A DNA stretch of 64,000 nt. Origin: Candidatus Thiodiazotropha sp. (ex Epidulcina cf. delphinae) (GTDB taxonomy: Bacteria > Pseudomonadota > Gammaproteobacteria > Chromatiales > Chromatiaceae). Position numbers and translations under genes: made by a program. The notes under the pieces were generated by a model, which worked only from the letters and a program-made list of their open reading frames with translations, was not told where the DNA came from and did not search any database. The stretch lies in assembly GCA_025656455.1 (NCBI GenBank), contig JAHXHS010000011.1, forward strand, positions 62,001 to 126,000. The letters run 5' to 3'. Shown here one piece after another: positions 18,493-27,938 of this stretch (position 1 is the stretch's first letter; each line of letters begins with the position of its first letter).

Positions 18493-19413
18493 ATGAGCAT
18501 TAAGAATAGCATTAATTTCATCATTGCGGGCGCTGCGAAATGTGGTACTACATCCCTTTTTGAGGCGCTGGGCAAACACCCGGATATATTTATTCCCGAT
18601 AACAAAGAGCCGTGGCATTTCTCACATAGGAATATTGACCTGTCAAAGATTGTACTGGGCCCTCAAAAAAAGAAAATTATAAAAACAACAGATGACTACT
18701 TTAAACTGTTCGATAACGCGAGAGTCGGACAAATATGTGGCGAAGCGTCAACGGTCTATCTATATGACTACCGTGAAACAATAAAAAATTTATCTGATAT
18801 AGTTCATGATTGGCGGGAAATAAAAATTGTAATTGTACTGAGAAATCCAGTAAGCCGTGCTTTTTCTCATTATATGAATAACGTGCGTGCCGGTTACGAT
18901 AAAGGATCATTCAGGGATGCTGTTAATTTGTGTATCAGAAACAAGGCAACACGCTATAGGAATTATGTGGAATACGGACTATACAGCAAACAGGTAGAAT
19001 ACTATCTTGATAACTTTAATCATGTGAAGGTCATTATATTCGAAGAGATGATAAAGGACAGTAATAAAATAATTAAGGAAGTATTTGAGTTTTTAGGATG
19101 TCAAATTTATGAAAATGAAATTTATCAATTGGAAAAGAAAAATGCATCAGGTAGATCAAGGCTTCCGTTAATCACATCACTAATATATAGACCAAATCCG
19201 ATCAAGTCAGTGGCGAGCTTGGCAATACCAAGGAAAATACGCAGATGGACGGTTAATATGATTGAGAATTCAGCGTTGAAAAAAGAGGCCATGCGAAATG
19301 ATGATAAACAATACTTACAGGGCTATTATCACGACGATATTATAGCGCTGGAAAAGTTAATGGGATATACAATTGAAGCTTGGAGCAATATTGACAGTCA
19401 GGATTGTCGATAA
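18493..19413 (+). CDS. Sulfotransferase (PAPS-dependent)
   Basis: A 306-aa cytoplasmic sulfotransferase, expected to move sulfate from PAPS onto a sugar hydroxyl. The 5'-phosphosulfate loop is IIAGAAKCGTTSLFEAL (~10-26). The 3'-phosphate motif is IVIVLRNPVSRAFSHY (~113-128), with Arg and Ser positioned as in heparan-type sulfotransferases. KEPWHF after the loop is also common in this class. No signal peptide. It lies directly after the BY-kinase and before the pyruvyltransferase, pointing to decoration of the repeat unit. Ribosome-binding site is weak. A different acceptor, such as a lipid, cannot be ruled out. Confidence 0.82.
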   Translation: MSIKNSINFIIAGAAKCGTTSLFEALGKHPDIFIPDNKEPWHFSHRNIDLSKIVLGPQKKKIIKTTDDYFKLFDNARVGQICGEASTVYLYDYRETIKNLSDIVHDWREIKIVIVLRNPVSRAFSHYMNNVRAGYDKGSFRDAVNLCIRNKATRYRNYVEYGLYSKQVEYYLDNFNHVKVIIFEEMIKDSNKIIKEVFEFLGCQIYENEIYQLEKKNASGRSRLPLITSLIYRPNPIKSVASLAIPRKIRRWTVNMIENSALKKEAMRNDDKQYLQGYYHDDIIALEKLMGYTIEAWSNIDSQDCR

Positions 19414-19546
19414 AGTCTAAGAATTTTTGAATATAGTCGTGAGTATTCCACCTGATCATGATGTATGTTGACTATAGGATAGCGAGTATGTGTTAACGAC
19501 AAGGTGGCAGGTAGTTGATTTAAACAAATGGAATAGGAATTTATAT

Positions 19547-20725
19547 ATGAAAATATTCTTAGATTGCCTGGCATCAAAGCCATGTATGAGTGTTGGTACA
19601 AATGCCTTCATTATCAGTGATATACAATTGTTGAATCGAAAGTATCCAGGCTGTGAAACTGTTCTGTTTTCTTCTAATCCTAAGATAGACAGGCTTCAGT
19701 TCGGATACTTGCCTTACAAAATCACTTATGTCAAACGTTCTGCCAATCAGTTGAGGGCAATGTTCCAGTTGCGAAGGATTATTCGAAAAGTCGATGCTGT
19801 TATTTCGGCATGGGGGGATGGGTATATTACAGTCCCACCTTATAAACTTTTACGTAAATCAATATTTCTTAAAAAAAAGAACAAACCGCTCATATTGTTT
19901 ACTTCATCAATAGGGCCATTCGATGGTGGTTTTAAGGATAAATTGGCGGCTATTGGATTGCGTTTGTTTGATGTTGTGACAGTACGCGATCAGATTACCT
20001 ATGATTACCTAAAGCCATATCGCTTAAAGAAATTACGGATTGTGCACGATACGGCATTTGTCCTGGAGCCATGTAAGAGTCAGCGCAGCAGTGAATTATT
20101 AAAGCAGACTGGTCTGGATGGGGAGAGATTTATTGGTCTGAATATTTCAATTCTGTTGCATGATATTTTCGTGCAGCAGGGTAAGAGCTATCTTGAATTG
20201 ATTGTGAAATATATCTCATGGATCCGTGAAAAAATAGGTCTTCCAGTTGTGTTGATACCACATCAGATATACCCGACAGGTGTTCCGCACACACAGGAAG
20301 AGTATAGCTCAAGAGATGGAGATGACAGATACGTGATTGAGATGATTCTCAAACACATGAGAGACAAAACAGGCGTATATGCACTGACCCAGGAGGTGAT
20401 GCCGCATGAACTCAAGGGGGTGATCGGTAAGAGTGAAATGCTTATTGGTGGACGCATGCATTCGATTATAGCCGGCGTCTCACTCGCTGTTCCCTCGCTT
20501 GTGATGCAGTACAGCCATAAATCAGGCGGCATGATGCAACTGCTGGATATGGATGATTGTGTCTGGGATATTAACAATTCACTTGATGACTTGATTACGA
20601 AGACACATAGATTGTGGAAAGAAAGAGAAGCTGTCCATAAGAAGTATCGTGATATGATGCCGGGTATCTATAAGGAGATTTACGGCCTGGCAGATGAGAT
20701 AAAAGCAGTATCAGGTGTATTATGA
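19547..20725 (+). CDS. Polysaccharide pyruvyl transferase family protein
   Basis: Probably adds a pyruvate ketal to a sugar of the repeat unit, or acts as a related glycosyltransferase-fold enzyme. The 392-aa protein shows family motifs DAVISAWGDGYITVP, LFTSSIGPFDGG, VTVRDQITYDYL, VHDTAFVLEP, LIGGRMHSIIAGVS and SLVMQYSHKSGGMMQLL. GGRMHSII is the diagnostic C-terminal motif. I use ATG 19547, with AGGAA about eight bases upstream, rather than an in-frame ATG at 19490. Its stop overlaps the next gene (ATGA), coupling it to the F420-beta-like protein, a pairing often seen in polysaccharide loci. Confidence 0.8.
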   Translation: MKIFLDCLASKPCMSVGTNAFIISDIQLLNRKYPGCETVLFSSNPKIDRLQFGYLPYKITYVKRSANQLRAMFQLRRIIRKVDAVISAWGDGYITVPPYKLLRKSIFLKKKNKPLILFTSSIGPFDGGFKDKLAAIGLRLFDVVTVRDQITYDYLKPYRLKKLRIVHDTAFVLEPCKSQRSSELLKQTGLDGERFIGLNISILLHDIFVQQGKSYLELIVKYISWIREKIGLPVVLIPHQIYPTGVPHTQEEYSSRDGDDRYVIEMILKHMRDKTGVYALTQEVMPHELKGVIGKSEMLIGGRMHSIIAGVSLAVPSLVMQYSHKSGGMMQLLDMDDCVWDINNSLDDLITKTHRLWKEREAVHKKYRDMMPGIYKEIYGLADEIKAVSGVL

Positions 20726-21942
20726 GGGTGAATAATCCTCAAACGATCGATCTTGTCGTTGATAATGATCTATGCCATGGTTGTGGTGTTTGTGAGGATA
20801 TTTGCCCAAAGTACTCAATAGAATTTACAGAAAAGAATTACCTTAATATTCCTCAAATTAATTATGAAACCTGTATTAACCACAAGGGATGTGACTTATG
20901 TTTTAGGGTATGCCCAGGACATAGTGTCGACATTAACTATGCTTCAGTAAGCGACAGTACGGCAGAAACTAAAAAAGAAGATCCGTTTATTGGGCCACAT
21001 ATGGCCTGTTATACAGGTTGGAGCAGTAATTACGAAATACGTTATCACTCAGCATCAGGCGGAGTACTGAGTCAGTTTTTAATATTCTTGATTGAGCATG
21101 GAATTATCGATGGGGCAGTGGTTACCAGGTTTTCAGATCAAAATCCATTAAGGACCACGTCTTATATTGCAACAAATCGTGAAGAGGTATTAGCGGCAAA
21201 GAGTTCAAAATATTGTCCGGTTAGCTTAAACGGGATGGCTCGTGAAATAAAGAAATTTAATGGTAAGGTGGCGATTGTCGGACTTCCCTGCCATATCGCA
21301 GGCATGCGTAAAATATCAAAGATAGACAAGCGTCTTAGTAAAAAAGTAGTAGGCTATTTCTCGATCTATTGTAGTTCAACACGAAATTACAAGGCAATTG
21401 ATTTTTTATTAAGGAAAAGAGGCCTCAAACGTGATGAGGTGAAGTCATTTGCTTTTCGCGATGATGGTTGTTTAGGCTCGATGAAGATAATAACTGATAA
21501 AACTGTTTTTAAAGAAAAATATACCCAATACAATAGACGCCTGAGAAGTTTTTTCAAACCGCGTAGATGCACCTTTTGTGCTGATCATTACGGTATGCTA
21601 GCCGATATATCATTTGGGGATATACATTTGTTACCATATTTCAATGAAATCGGGGTAAATTCAATTATCATACGAGATCCAAATTATGACGAATATTTTA
21701 AACAAGCAAGCTCTAGCGGTTATCTAGAAATAGCAGAAATAGAAAGTTCGGAGATTAATAAATCACAGACTATGATGGTGAAAAATAGAGAGATAATTGT
21801 ACCATTTAACCTTTGTTTTGAAAAATTGTTAGGCAGAAAAGTGCCTGAATATAACATCCCCTTTTCAAAGAGTGTAAAAATGCGAGGCTTGTATTACTGG
21901 CTAAGTTTCTCAGCACAGAGAGTTGTCGGAAAGTGGATCTAG
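20722..21942 (+). CDS. Coenzyme F420 hydrogenase/dehydrogenase beta-subunit family iron-sulfur protein
   Basis: A 406-aa ferredoxin-flavoprotein-like enzyme. The N-terminus has a typical 4Fe-4S motif CHGCGVCEDICP (~16-27) and a second cluster motif with CINHKGCDLCFRVCP (~49-63). The FrhB/FdhB domains follow: SASGGVLSQFL, AAKSSKYCPVSL, IVGLPCHIAGM, and a C-terminal RCTFCADHYGMLADISFGD with further cysteines. It overlaps the pyruvyltransferase gene by 4 nt. Members in polysaccharide clusters are not known to use F420; a redox step on a nucleotide sugar or a pyruvyl donor is a guess. All metal-ligand cysteines look intact. Confidence 0.8.
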   Translation: MRVNNPQTIDLVVDNDLCHGCGVCEDICPKYSIEFTEKNYLNIPQINYETCINHKGCDLCFRVCPGHSVDINYASVSDSTAETKKEDPFIGPHMACYTGWSSNYEIRYHSASGGVLSQFLIFLIEHGIIDGAVVTRFSDQNPLRTTSYIATNREEVLAAKSSKYCPVSLNGMAREIKKFNGKVAIVGLPCHIAGMRKISKIDKRLSKKVVGYFSIYCSSTRNYKAIDFLLRKRGLKRDEVKSFAFRDDGCLGSMKIITDKTVFKEKYTQYNRRLRSFFKPRRCTFCADHYGMLADISFGDIHLLPYFNEIGVNSIIIRDPNYDEYFKQASSSGYLEIAEIESSEINKSQTMMVKNREIIVPFNLCFEKLLGRKVPEYNIPFSKSVKMRGLYYWLSFSAQRVVGKWI

Positions 21943-22005
21943 TGTACTGTAAAAGTGTGGCGCACGGATTTAATGCGTAAAATAATTAGCTAATGATAAG
22001 TATAT

Positions 22006-23340
22006 ATGCAAAAACATGGATTTCTGCGTAAGTTTATTCGAGGAGGAGTCTGGGCGCTATTGTTTCGTGCATTTACAGTGGTGACAAACCTCGCGCTAAG
22101 TATGCTAATTGTCAGAATGTTGGCACCGGGTCAAGTTGGCGTATATTTTTTGCTTGTCAGCTTAGTCAGCGTCATAGCGGTATTTGCGCAAGCCGGCTTA
22201 AATATTACAATAGTTAGGATTATTTCAAAATATCGTGCTCTAGGCCATAACGGGAAGGTAGGGACATCAATTAAAAAGTCACTTTTTCTAGGCCTGTTGA
22301 CATCGCTGGCAAGTGCGTTGTTACTCTACTTTGGCGGTTTAGAGCTGCTTTCAACTCATATATTTAAGTTGACCGCTATTTATGATTATCGGCTGTTTAT
22401 TTCGATCTGGGTCGTGCTGTGGTGTCTTGAGAGCCTAAATGCAGAGATCTACCGAGGATTTAAACAGTTTCATTTAGCTGTCTTATTCAAAAGGCTTGCC
22501 CCAAATATAGTTATCACAGTTATTACCGTAACTATTTTTATCAGACATATAGATATCAGCTTAGATGATTATCTGTTAGTTGTTTTGATTGGCTGGCTGA
22601 TTAGTCTTATAATATCATCGCTCCTGCTCCAAAAATATATTCTGACAAATAAACAGAGTGATATTGTAGGTTTTCGTCAGTTATTATCGAAATCAATTCC
22701 ATTATGGTTTACCGGATGGATTACTTTTTCCCTTCCGCAACTGGATTTATGGATACTGGGTGTATTTGAATCGTCAAAGGAGTTGGCGTTATATGGTGCA
22801 GCTACCCGGTTAGTGACGTTCTTGGGGTTGCCTTTGCTGATAGTTCAGGCGGTTGTGCCGCCACTGATAGCCGAGGCGCATGCTTTAAATGCAAAGAACG
22901 AGCTTACCAAAGGGCTGCAAACGGTATCCGCGATATCCTTTTTTCCAGGCCTTGTATTCGGTTTGGGTTATTTCCTCGCAGGTGAAACACTTCTGAAGTG
23001 GATTTTTGGAGAGCCTTATATAGATTCGCTAACGGTTCTCAAGATATTAACAATAGGCTATATGGTCAAGTTATTTGCGGGCAGTAGTCAAGCGCTGTTG
23101 ATGATGACAGGCCATGGAACGACAACCATGATAGTGTCAATCATTTCTGGTGTGATTTTGGTAGTAGGATGCCTGTCAGTGGGAGGTCGTTATGGCATGA
23201 CTGGCATCGCTGTAGTGTCGGTATTGGCCTTAAGCTTACATAGCATCCTAAACCTGCTTTTTGCCTGGATACATGTTGGGATATGGACAGTACCTTGGAT
23301 TAGGGCCACTCAAATTAAACGGTTTCTGAGCATGTTATGA
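22006..23340 (+). CDS. Oligosaccharide flippase (Wzx-like)
   Basis: A 444-aa inner-membrane protein of the polysaccharide transporter/MATE-like superfamily, expected to flip undecaprenyl-linked repeat units to the periplasm. About 12-14 hydrophobic segments fill the protein, starting with VWALLFRAFTVVTNLALSML. The motif LAPGQVGVYFLLVSLVSVI (~36-54) near the second helix is typical. The charged loop around ~80-90 (HNGKVGTSIKKS) fits the family. Its stop overlaps the start of the following polymerase-like gene (ATGA at 23337). AT-rich codon use and very low sequence conservation are normal for Wzx. Confidence 0.83.
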   Translation: MQKHGFLRKFIRGGVWALLFRAFTVVTNLALSMLIVRMLAPGQVGVYFLLVSLVSVIAVFAQAGLNITIVRIISKYRALGHNGKVGTSIKKSLFLGLLTSLASALLLYFGGLELLSTHIFKLTAIYDYRLFISIWVVLWCLESLNAEIYRGFKQFHLAVLFKRLAPNIVITVITVTIFIRHIDISLDDYLLVVLIGWLISLIISSLLLQKYILTNKQSDIVGFRQLLSKSIPLWFTGWITFSLPQLDLWILGVFESSKELALYGAATRLVTFLGLPLLIVQAVVPPLIAEAHALNAKNELTKGLQTVSAISFFPGLVFGLGYFLAGETLLKWIFGEPYIDSLTVLKILTIGYMVKLFAGSSQALLMMTGHGTTTMIVSIISGVILVVGCLSVGGRYGMTGIAVVSVLALSLHSILNLLFAWIHVGIWTVPWIRATQIKRFLSML

Positions 23341-24629
23341 CTATCTTAGCTATAGTGGTAGCTATTACCACGATATTGCTGACAATATACTCTGTATTAA
23401 AGCCAGGGCGAATATTGGCGATTTATGCCATTAGTCGCCCGATTATTCAGCCATTTATATTTCTCCAGTATAAACTTTCCATTATACCATATTCCATAAT
23501 TTGGGCGCTGATTCTGCCAGCCACTTATGCTATAAATTCTCTCCGGGGCGGATGGAGGTTTCTGTGCTACAAAAGTGCGCCTTTATTGGTGATACTTATT
23601 TTAGCACTAATGTCATTTGCATATACTGTGGATGTTAAAGCCTCTGTTGAAGGTCTGTTCAAGCTTGTGACTGTGTTTTGCGCGTTTGGTATTGCGTATA
23701 ACTCTGTAAAAAGTTACCGGGATGCCGACAACATCATCAATTCAGTCATTTTTGCCTCTTTTATACCGATGTTGTTCGGTTTCTATCAAGTGGTAACCGG
23801 TAACTATGATCAGATACATGCTGCTGTCGTAGAACGCGTCAATAGCGTATTCGGCGTAGGCAATGCGTATGGTATTTTTCTCTCTATATCAATATGTGCA
23901 GCCCTAATGATGCTGTTACGCAAAAATCTTGCCATACGAGCCCGTACATTGTTTATTTCACTGTTGTCTCTTATGGTCGTCTCACAGATATTGGCATTAA
24001 ATAGAGGGACGTGGCTGGCTTTGAGTAGTGCCGTAATTATTGCCTTGTTTCCGTATAGGAGAAAGGTCACCATCAGATGGTTTATCATCGGTGCTACTAT
24101 TATCGCAGTGGCATTTTCAGGAATAATCTATAATCGATTCACTGAGGAGAGCTATAATTGGGCCGGTGATAAGAGAGATACGTTTAAGGGAAGAGTTGAA
24201 TATTGGCAACGCATGGTTCCTCTGATCCTGGAACGACCGATTCTAGGATACGGAGTCGGAACAACAGGCGAAATAAGGGATGAAAATGGTCTTCTCCCGC
24301 CACACAATGACTACGTCCGATTGGCAGCGGATATCGGAATACCAGGTAGTATTGTCTATTCCTATTTCCTTATTTCGCTAGCGCTGTTTTATTTACGTAG
24401 ACGCAATGATTATAGAGACGTGTTGTTACGATACAATTTCCCGATGGCGGTATTATCGAGTTATATAGTTATCATCTCTATGACCCAAAATATTATCTAT
24501 AATTTGACGAACTTTGTTTTTTTTATGATTCTTAACGGCGCAGTCATTAAATTAAATATACTGACGAGACGACATGACCTATTGAAGCAAAAAAGCAGCG
24601 TGACTCCAGTTGTATCTGTTGGTAAATAG
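23337..24629 (+). CDS. O-antigen ligase/polymerase-like membrane protein (Wzy/WaaL fold)
   Basis: A 430-aa protein with about 11-12 membrane helices. The large periplasmic loop near ~290-335 carries the Wzy_C-type signature GYGVGTTGEIRDENG followed by PPHNDYVRLAADIGI, with the conserved histidine. The upstream segment ILALNRGTWLALSSA is also characteristic. Given its coupling to the flippase, it is most likely the polymerase that joins repeat units in the periplasm. A surface-glycan ligase role is the alternative. Its start overlaps the wzx-like stop by 4 nt. Confidence 0.82.
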   Translation: MTILAIVVAITTILLTIYSVLKPGRILAIYAISRPIIQPFIFLQYKLSIIPYSIIWALILPATYAINSLRGGWRFLCYKSAPLLVILILALMSFAYTVDVKASVEGLFKLVTVFCAFGIAYNSVKSYRDADNIINSVIFASFIPMLFGFYQVVTGNYDQIHAAVVERVNSVFGVGNAYGIFLSISICAALMMLLRKNLAIRARTLFISLLSLMVVSQILALNRGTWLALSSAVIIALFPYRRKVTIRWFIIGATIIAVAFSGIIYNRFTEESYNWAGDKRDTFKGRVEYWQRMVPLILERPILGYGVGTTGEIRDENGLLPPHNDYVRLAADIGIPGSIVYSYFLISLALFYLRRRNDYRDVLLRYNFPMAVLSSYIVIISMTQNIIYNLTNFVFFMILNGAVIKLNILTRRHDLLKQKSSVTPVVSVGK

Positions 24630-24848
24630 ATATAATTTATCACTGCTTATTCACTGGTCGTAACGATTGCCTGATTGGCATTGAGAGATCGGCGAAACAT
24701 GAATACAATCGATGTTCCTAGTATTCGATTCCAGGAGTTATCGTGTGAATGCACCGGGCTCAAGAACGAGGCGGTAACTAACAGGGGGAGTATATTCCAT
24801 ACTTTCTTAATTTGATCATATCGTTTGTTAGGAAACTGAGGCAATGGA

Positions 24849-26894
24849 ATGTGTACGAGCGTACATACTAGACCACTGTTATTACTGGCGATTACATGGC
24901 TATACTGTGCTTTTGCCGTTGCAGGTGATTCCCTATTTCGCGTATCGCCACTATCTCTGACGACTAAGGCGCAACAGAGACAGGGTGTTCCCGGCGGAGA
25001 AGGCTTCCAGATGGTCATGGCAATCGCCTATGCACCCTCGACCCCTGATATTATCTATCTCGGCAGTGACACCTCCCAGGTCTGGAAGTCCTTGGACAGT
25101 GGTCAATCCTGGGCACCGATCAACAACGACTATATCGCAATGGGCGCCCGGTCACTGTTCGTGCATCCACAAAATCACAATATCGTGTTTTCTGCAGCCA
25201 CTCTTGGTAAGACTTTCAAGCGAACCAGGCATCACTCGCCTTACCAAGGTATTTATCGCAGCAATGACGGTGGTGAACATTGGAAGATGGTTCGCCGATT
25301 GCCGTTCTATAAACAGGAGTCCTGCGGTAATCTCTTTGCCATCGATTCTAGAACCTTAGATGCTGCTGAATTCACCATTTACGTAGGTACGCATGACGGT
25401 GAACTGCTGGTATCGAGCGACAGCGGTGCCACATGGAAGGAAACCGGCTTTAAGACCGGAGCTATCTTAGAAATCGTTGAGTCTCCCAAGACGCCTGGCG
25501 CGTTGCTGATTGCCTCAAAGAGTGGGATGTTTCGATACGAAAACGATGAAGGAGTGCAGGTTGGCGCAGGGCTGCCGACATGGCCGCGCAGTATCGCAGT
25601 CAGCAACGATGACCCGGATGTCGTCTACGCCGCGCTTGGCAAATACGGTGTGTTCAAGTCGATAGATGGTGGAATGTACTTTCAACCTAGCCTACCTGGT
25701 TCGGCATGGGGTCCGGTCAACGACATCGAAGTCAGTCCGGTGGATGCGGATGTCGCTATCTTCACTCGCTCCGGCAGGATGCCCGGACCCTATCATACCC
25801 ATGACGGTGGCAAACATTGGCAACGCGCTGAGTCGATAAATGCTCACGGTCTGACTCAAGGTGGCGGGTTCTTTTTCCCCTCACCCGTGGCCTTGCACCC
25901 GATGGGGGCGAAAACCGCACTGACCAGCTCCAACGGCAAGGCAAGGATTCTGAAGAGCACCGACGGCGGTCGACGTTGGGGGTACGCCGGCAGTGGCTAT
26001 CGTGGTGGCCGTCTGCGTGATGTAGTCTCATTGTCGCAACAGAGCATGATCTTCGGATTGACGGATCATGGCGCTTGGCGCACAGACGACGGGGCGCTAA
26101 CTTTTGCCTCGATCGACCACCCGAGCAAGGGAGGCAAATCGATCGGCGGTGGTGCAGTGTCCGGTAGCACGCTGGTGCTTACGCTTGGGTCTTGGAAAAC
26201 CAAGCAGTTGCTGGTGTCACAGGATGAGGGTAGGTCATGGAAGGATACAGGGCTGGGTGGAAGGATGCGATTTGTTAGGTCGCACAACGATGATGACAAT
26301 GTATTCTATGTCGACAAATACAGCAGTCGGGACGGTGGACTAACCTGGATAGCGTTGTCGCAGCGTGTCATGGCGCTCGATCCGGCAGACAACGACAGAC
26401 TCTATGCGTTAGAGGAAGTCGGCAAGACTGCGCAGTTAATGGTGTCTGAAGATCAGGGCGAACACTGGCGCAAGTTTGGTTCACCGCTCCCTGTGACACT
26501 CAAGTCGGTGCATTGGTTAGAAGTCGATCCGTTCTTACGATCTCGTCTTTACGCGGCCTCAGGCCATGGACTTTGGGTTTTCGATTCGGGTAAATGGCGT
26601 ATCCGAGAGCAACCACACGGCTTACTATCGGATCCTTTCGGTGGGCAGAATATCGGCACGGTCGTAGCCCATCCGGCGCAGCGCGGCCTGATATTTGCCG
26701 GGAAACGCTCGCAGGGGAAAGGTATGGCCAATGGCCTGCTTTATTCCCTTGATCATGGTGAGAGTTGGCAATCGATGCCGGGTAAAGTGATGTCGAACAC
26801 GAATATCTGGTCAGTAAATATCAATCCGCATGACGGCATTGTCTACGTCGGGACTTCACATGGTGTTTACCGGGTTAAGTTATTGGAGAATTAA
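24849..26894 (+). CDS. Exported Asp-box (BNR/sortilin-type) beta-propeller protein
   Basis: A 681-aa protein with a predicted signal peptide (LLLLAITWLYCAFAVAGDS, ~9-27), so periplasmic or secreted. The mature part contains at least ten Asp-box-like repeats of the SxDxGxxW type, including SLDSGQSW, SNDGGEHW, SSDSGATW, THDGGKHW, STDGGRRW, SQDEGRSW, SRDGGLTW, SEDQGEHW and SLDHGESW. This spacing fits a ten-bladed sortilin-like or tandem xyloglucanase-like propeller. No catalytic acid pattern is obvious, so glycan binding or a weak glycanase role are both possible. The GC content is higher than in the flippase and polymerase genes before it. It ends 3 bases before the second sulfotransferase start, so the two are likely co-translated. 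Confidence 0.8.
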   Translation: MCTSVHTRPLLLLAITWLYCAFAVAGDSLFRVSPLSLTTKAQQRQGVPGGEGFQMVMAIAYAPSTPDIIYLGSDTSQVWKSLDSGQSWAPINNDYIAMGARSLFVHPQNHNIVFSAATLGKTFKRTRHHSPYQGIYRSNDGGEHWKMVRRLPFYKQESCGNLFAIDSRTLDAAEFTIYVGTHDGELLVSSDSGATWKETGFKTGAILEIVESPKTPGALLIASKSGMFRYENDEGVQVGAGLPTWPRSIAVSNDDPDVVYAALGKYGVFKSIDGGMYFQPSLPGSAWGPVNDIEVSPVDADVAIFTRSGRMPGPYHTHDGGKHWQRAESINAHGLTQGGGFFFPSPVALHPMGAKTALTSSNGKARILKSTDGGRRWGYAGSGYRGGRLRDVVSLSQQSMIFGLTDHGAWRTDDGALTFASIDHPSKGGKSIGGGAVSGSTLVLTLGSWKTKQLLVSQDEGRSWKDTGLGGRMRFVRSHNDDDNVFYVDKYSSRDGGLTWIALSQRVMALDPADNDRLYALEEVGKTAQLMVSEDQGEHWRKFGSPLPVTLKSVHWLEVDPFLRSRLYAASGHGLWVFDSGKWRIREQPHGLLSDPFGGQNIGTVVAHPAQRGLIFAGKRSQGKGMANGLLYSLDHGESWQSMPGKVMSNTNIWSVNINPHDGIVYVGTSHGVYRVKLLEN

Positions 26895-26897
26895 GGA

Positions 26898-27938
26898 ATG
26901 AGCATGGAACAGGAGGCTTTTCAGCCTATCTTTATCGTGGGGAACAGTCGTAGCGGCACAACGCTCATGGCTAAGATACTGAAATGCAACCCGGATGTTC
27001 ATGTCTTCAAAGAATTGCACTACTTCGAACAATTGTGGGATGGGGGTGACGACAGTGAACTTGCTGCTGATACTGCCAGGGAACTGTATGCGAAGTTGAA
27101 GCTGGCTGCGCATGAAGGTATTTTTACAACAACTTCGTGGCAGCATTATCTGAGGGAAGAAGTAGATTTAACCTCCACCAGCAGCATTGAGGGAAAGTTG
27201 ACAGCTTACGATGTATACCGTGCTGTGCTCGCATCTGAGACCCGCTTGCATGACAAGAGGCGCCCCTGTGAACAGACGCCGCGCAATGTATATTACCTGG
27301 CTGAGTTGTTATGCGAGTTCGTCAATGCGCGGGTGCTGATCATGGTTAGGGATCCCCGTGCAATCTTGCTGTCGCAGAAGAAGAAATGGAGGCTCAAGAC
27401 TATCGAACGTAGCAATAGACCGTACCCGAAAATTGAACGGGTACGGTGCTGGGCCAACTACCATCCGCTTGTGACAAGTCTATTGTGGCGTGCCGCGATC
27501 AGAGCCGGGCAGCGTTTTGAGTCCGACACACGAGTCATGGTGGTGCGCTTCGAAGATCTGGTAACCCAACCACAACAGACCGTGAGCGGAATATGCGCCT
27601 TTCTCGGACTGGATTACGATGATGTAATGCTGGATGTCGCGCCAAGCCTGTCGCCAACGGCCGAAGCGTTGCCGCATCGACAGAATCGTGGTGGTATCGA
27701 TCCCTCTATCGCTGAACAATGGAAAACGGGATTAGGGGCCAGCGATATCTATTGGTGTGAGCGTATAAACGGTGAGCGTATGCAACAACTTGGTTATCCC
27801 ATCACCGGCATTCGCCCGGTTTGGCTGACGCTTGTGGTTAGTCTAATCAGCTTACCATTGAAATCAGGTCTTGCGATGCTTCTCAATATAAGCAAGATGT
27901 CGAATATCTATCAATCTGTTCGAAGGCGTTTTGGCTGA
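26898..27938 (+). CDS. Second sulfotransferase of the polysaccharide region
   Basis: A 346-aa PAPS-dependent sulfotransferase. The 5'-phosphosulfate loop is FIVGNSRSGTTLMAKIL (~11-27) and the 3'-phosphate site is RVLIMVRDPRAILLSQ (~145-160). VMVVRFEDLVTQPQQT (~214-229) is the third family motif. It is not a close copy of the sulfotransferase at 18.5 kb, being in the more common Sulfotransfer_1/3 group. A short hydrophobic stretch near ~307-325 (WLTLVVSLISLPLKSGLAML) could dock it to the membrane. It sits 3 bases after the Asp-box protein, suggesting the pair act on the same glycan. Confidence 0.82.
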   Translation: MSMEQEAFQPIFIVGNSRSGTTLMAKILKCNPDVHVFKELHYFEQLWDGGDDSELAADTARELYAKLKLAAHEGIFTTTSWQHYLREEVDLTSTSSIEGKLTAYDVYRAVLASETRLHDKRRPCEQTPRNVYYLAELLCEFVNARVLIMVRDPRAILLSQKKKWRLKTIERSNRPYPKIERVRCWANYHPLVTSLLWRAAIRAGQRFESDTRVMVVRFEDLVTQPQQTVSGICAFLGLDYDDVMLDVAPSLSPTAEALPHRQNRGGIDPSIAEQWKTGLGASDIYWCERINGERMQQLGYPITGIRPVWLTLVVSLISLPLKSGLAMLLNISKMSNIYQSVRRRFG

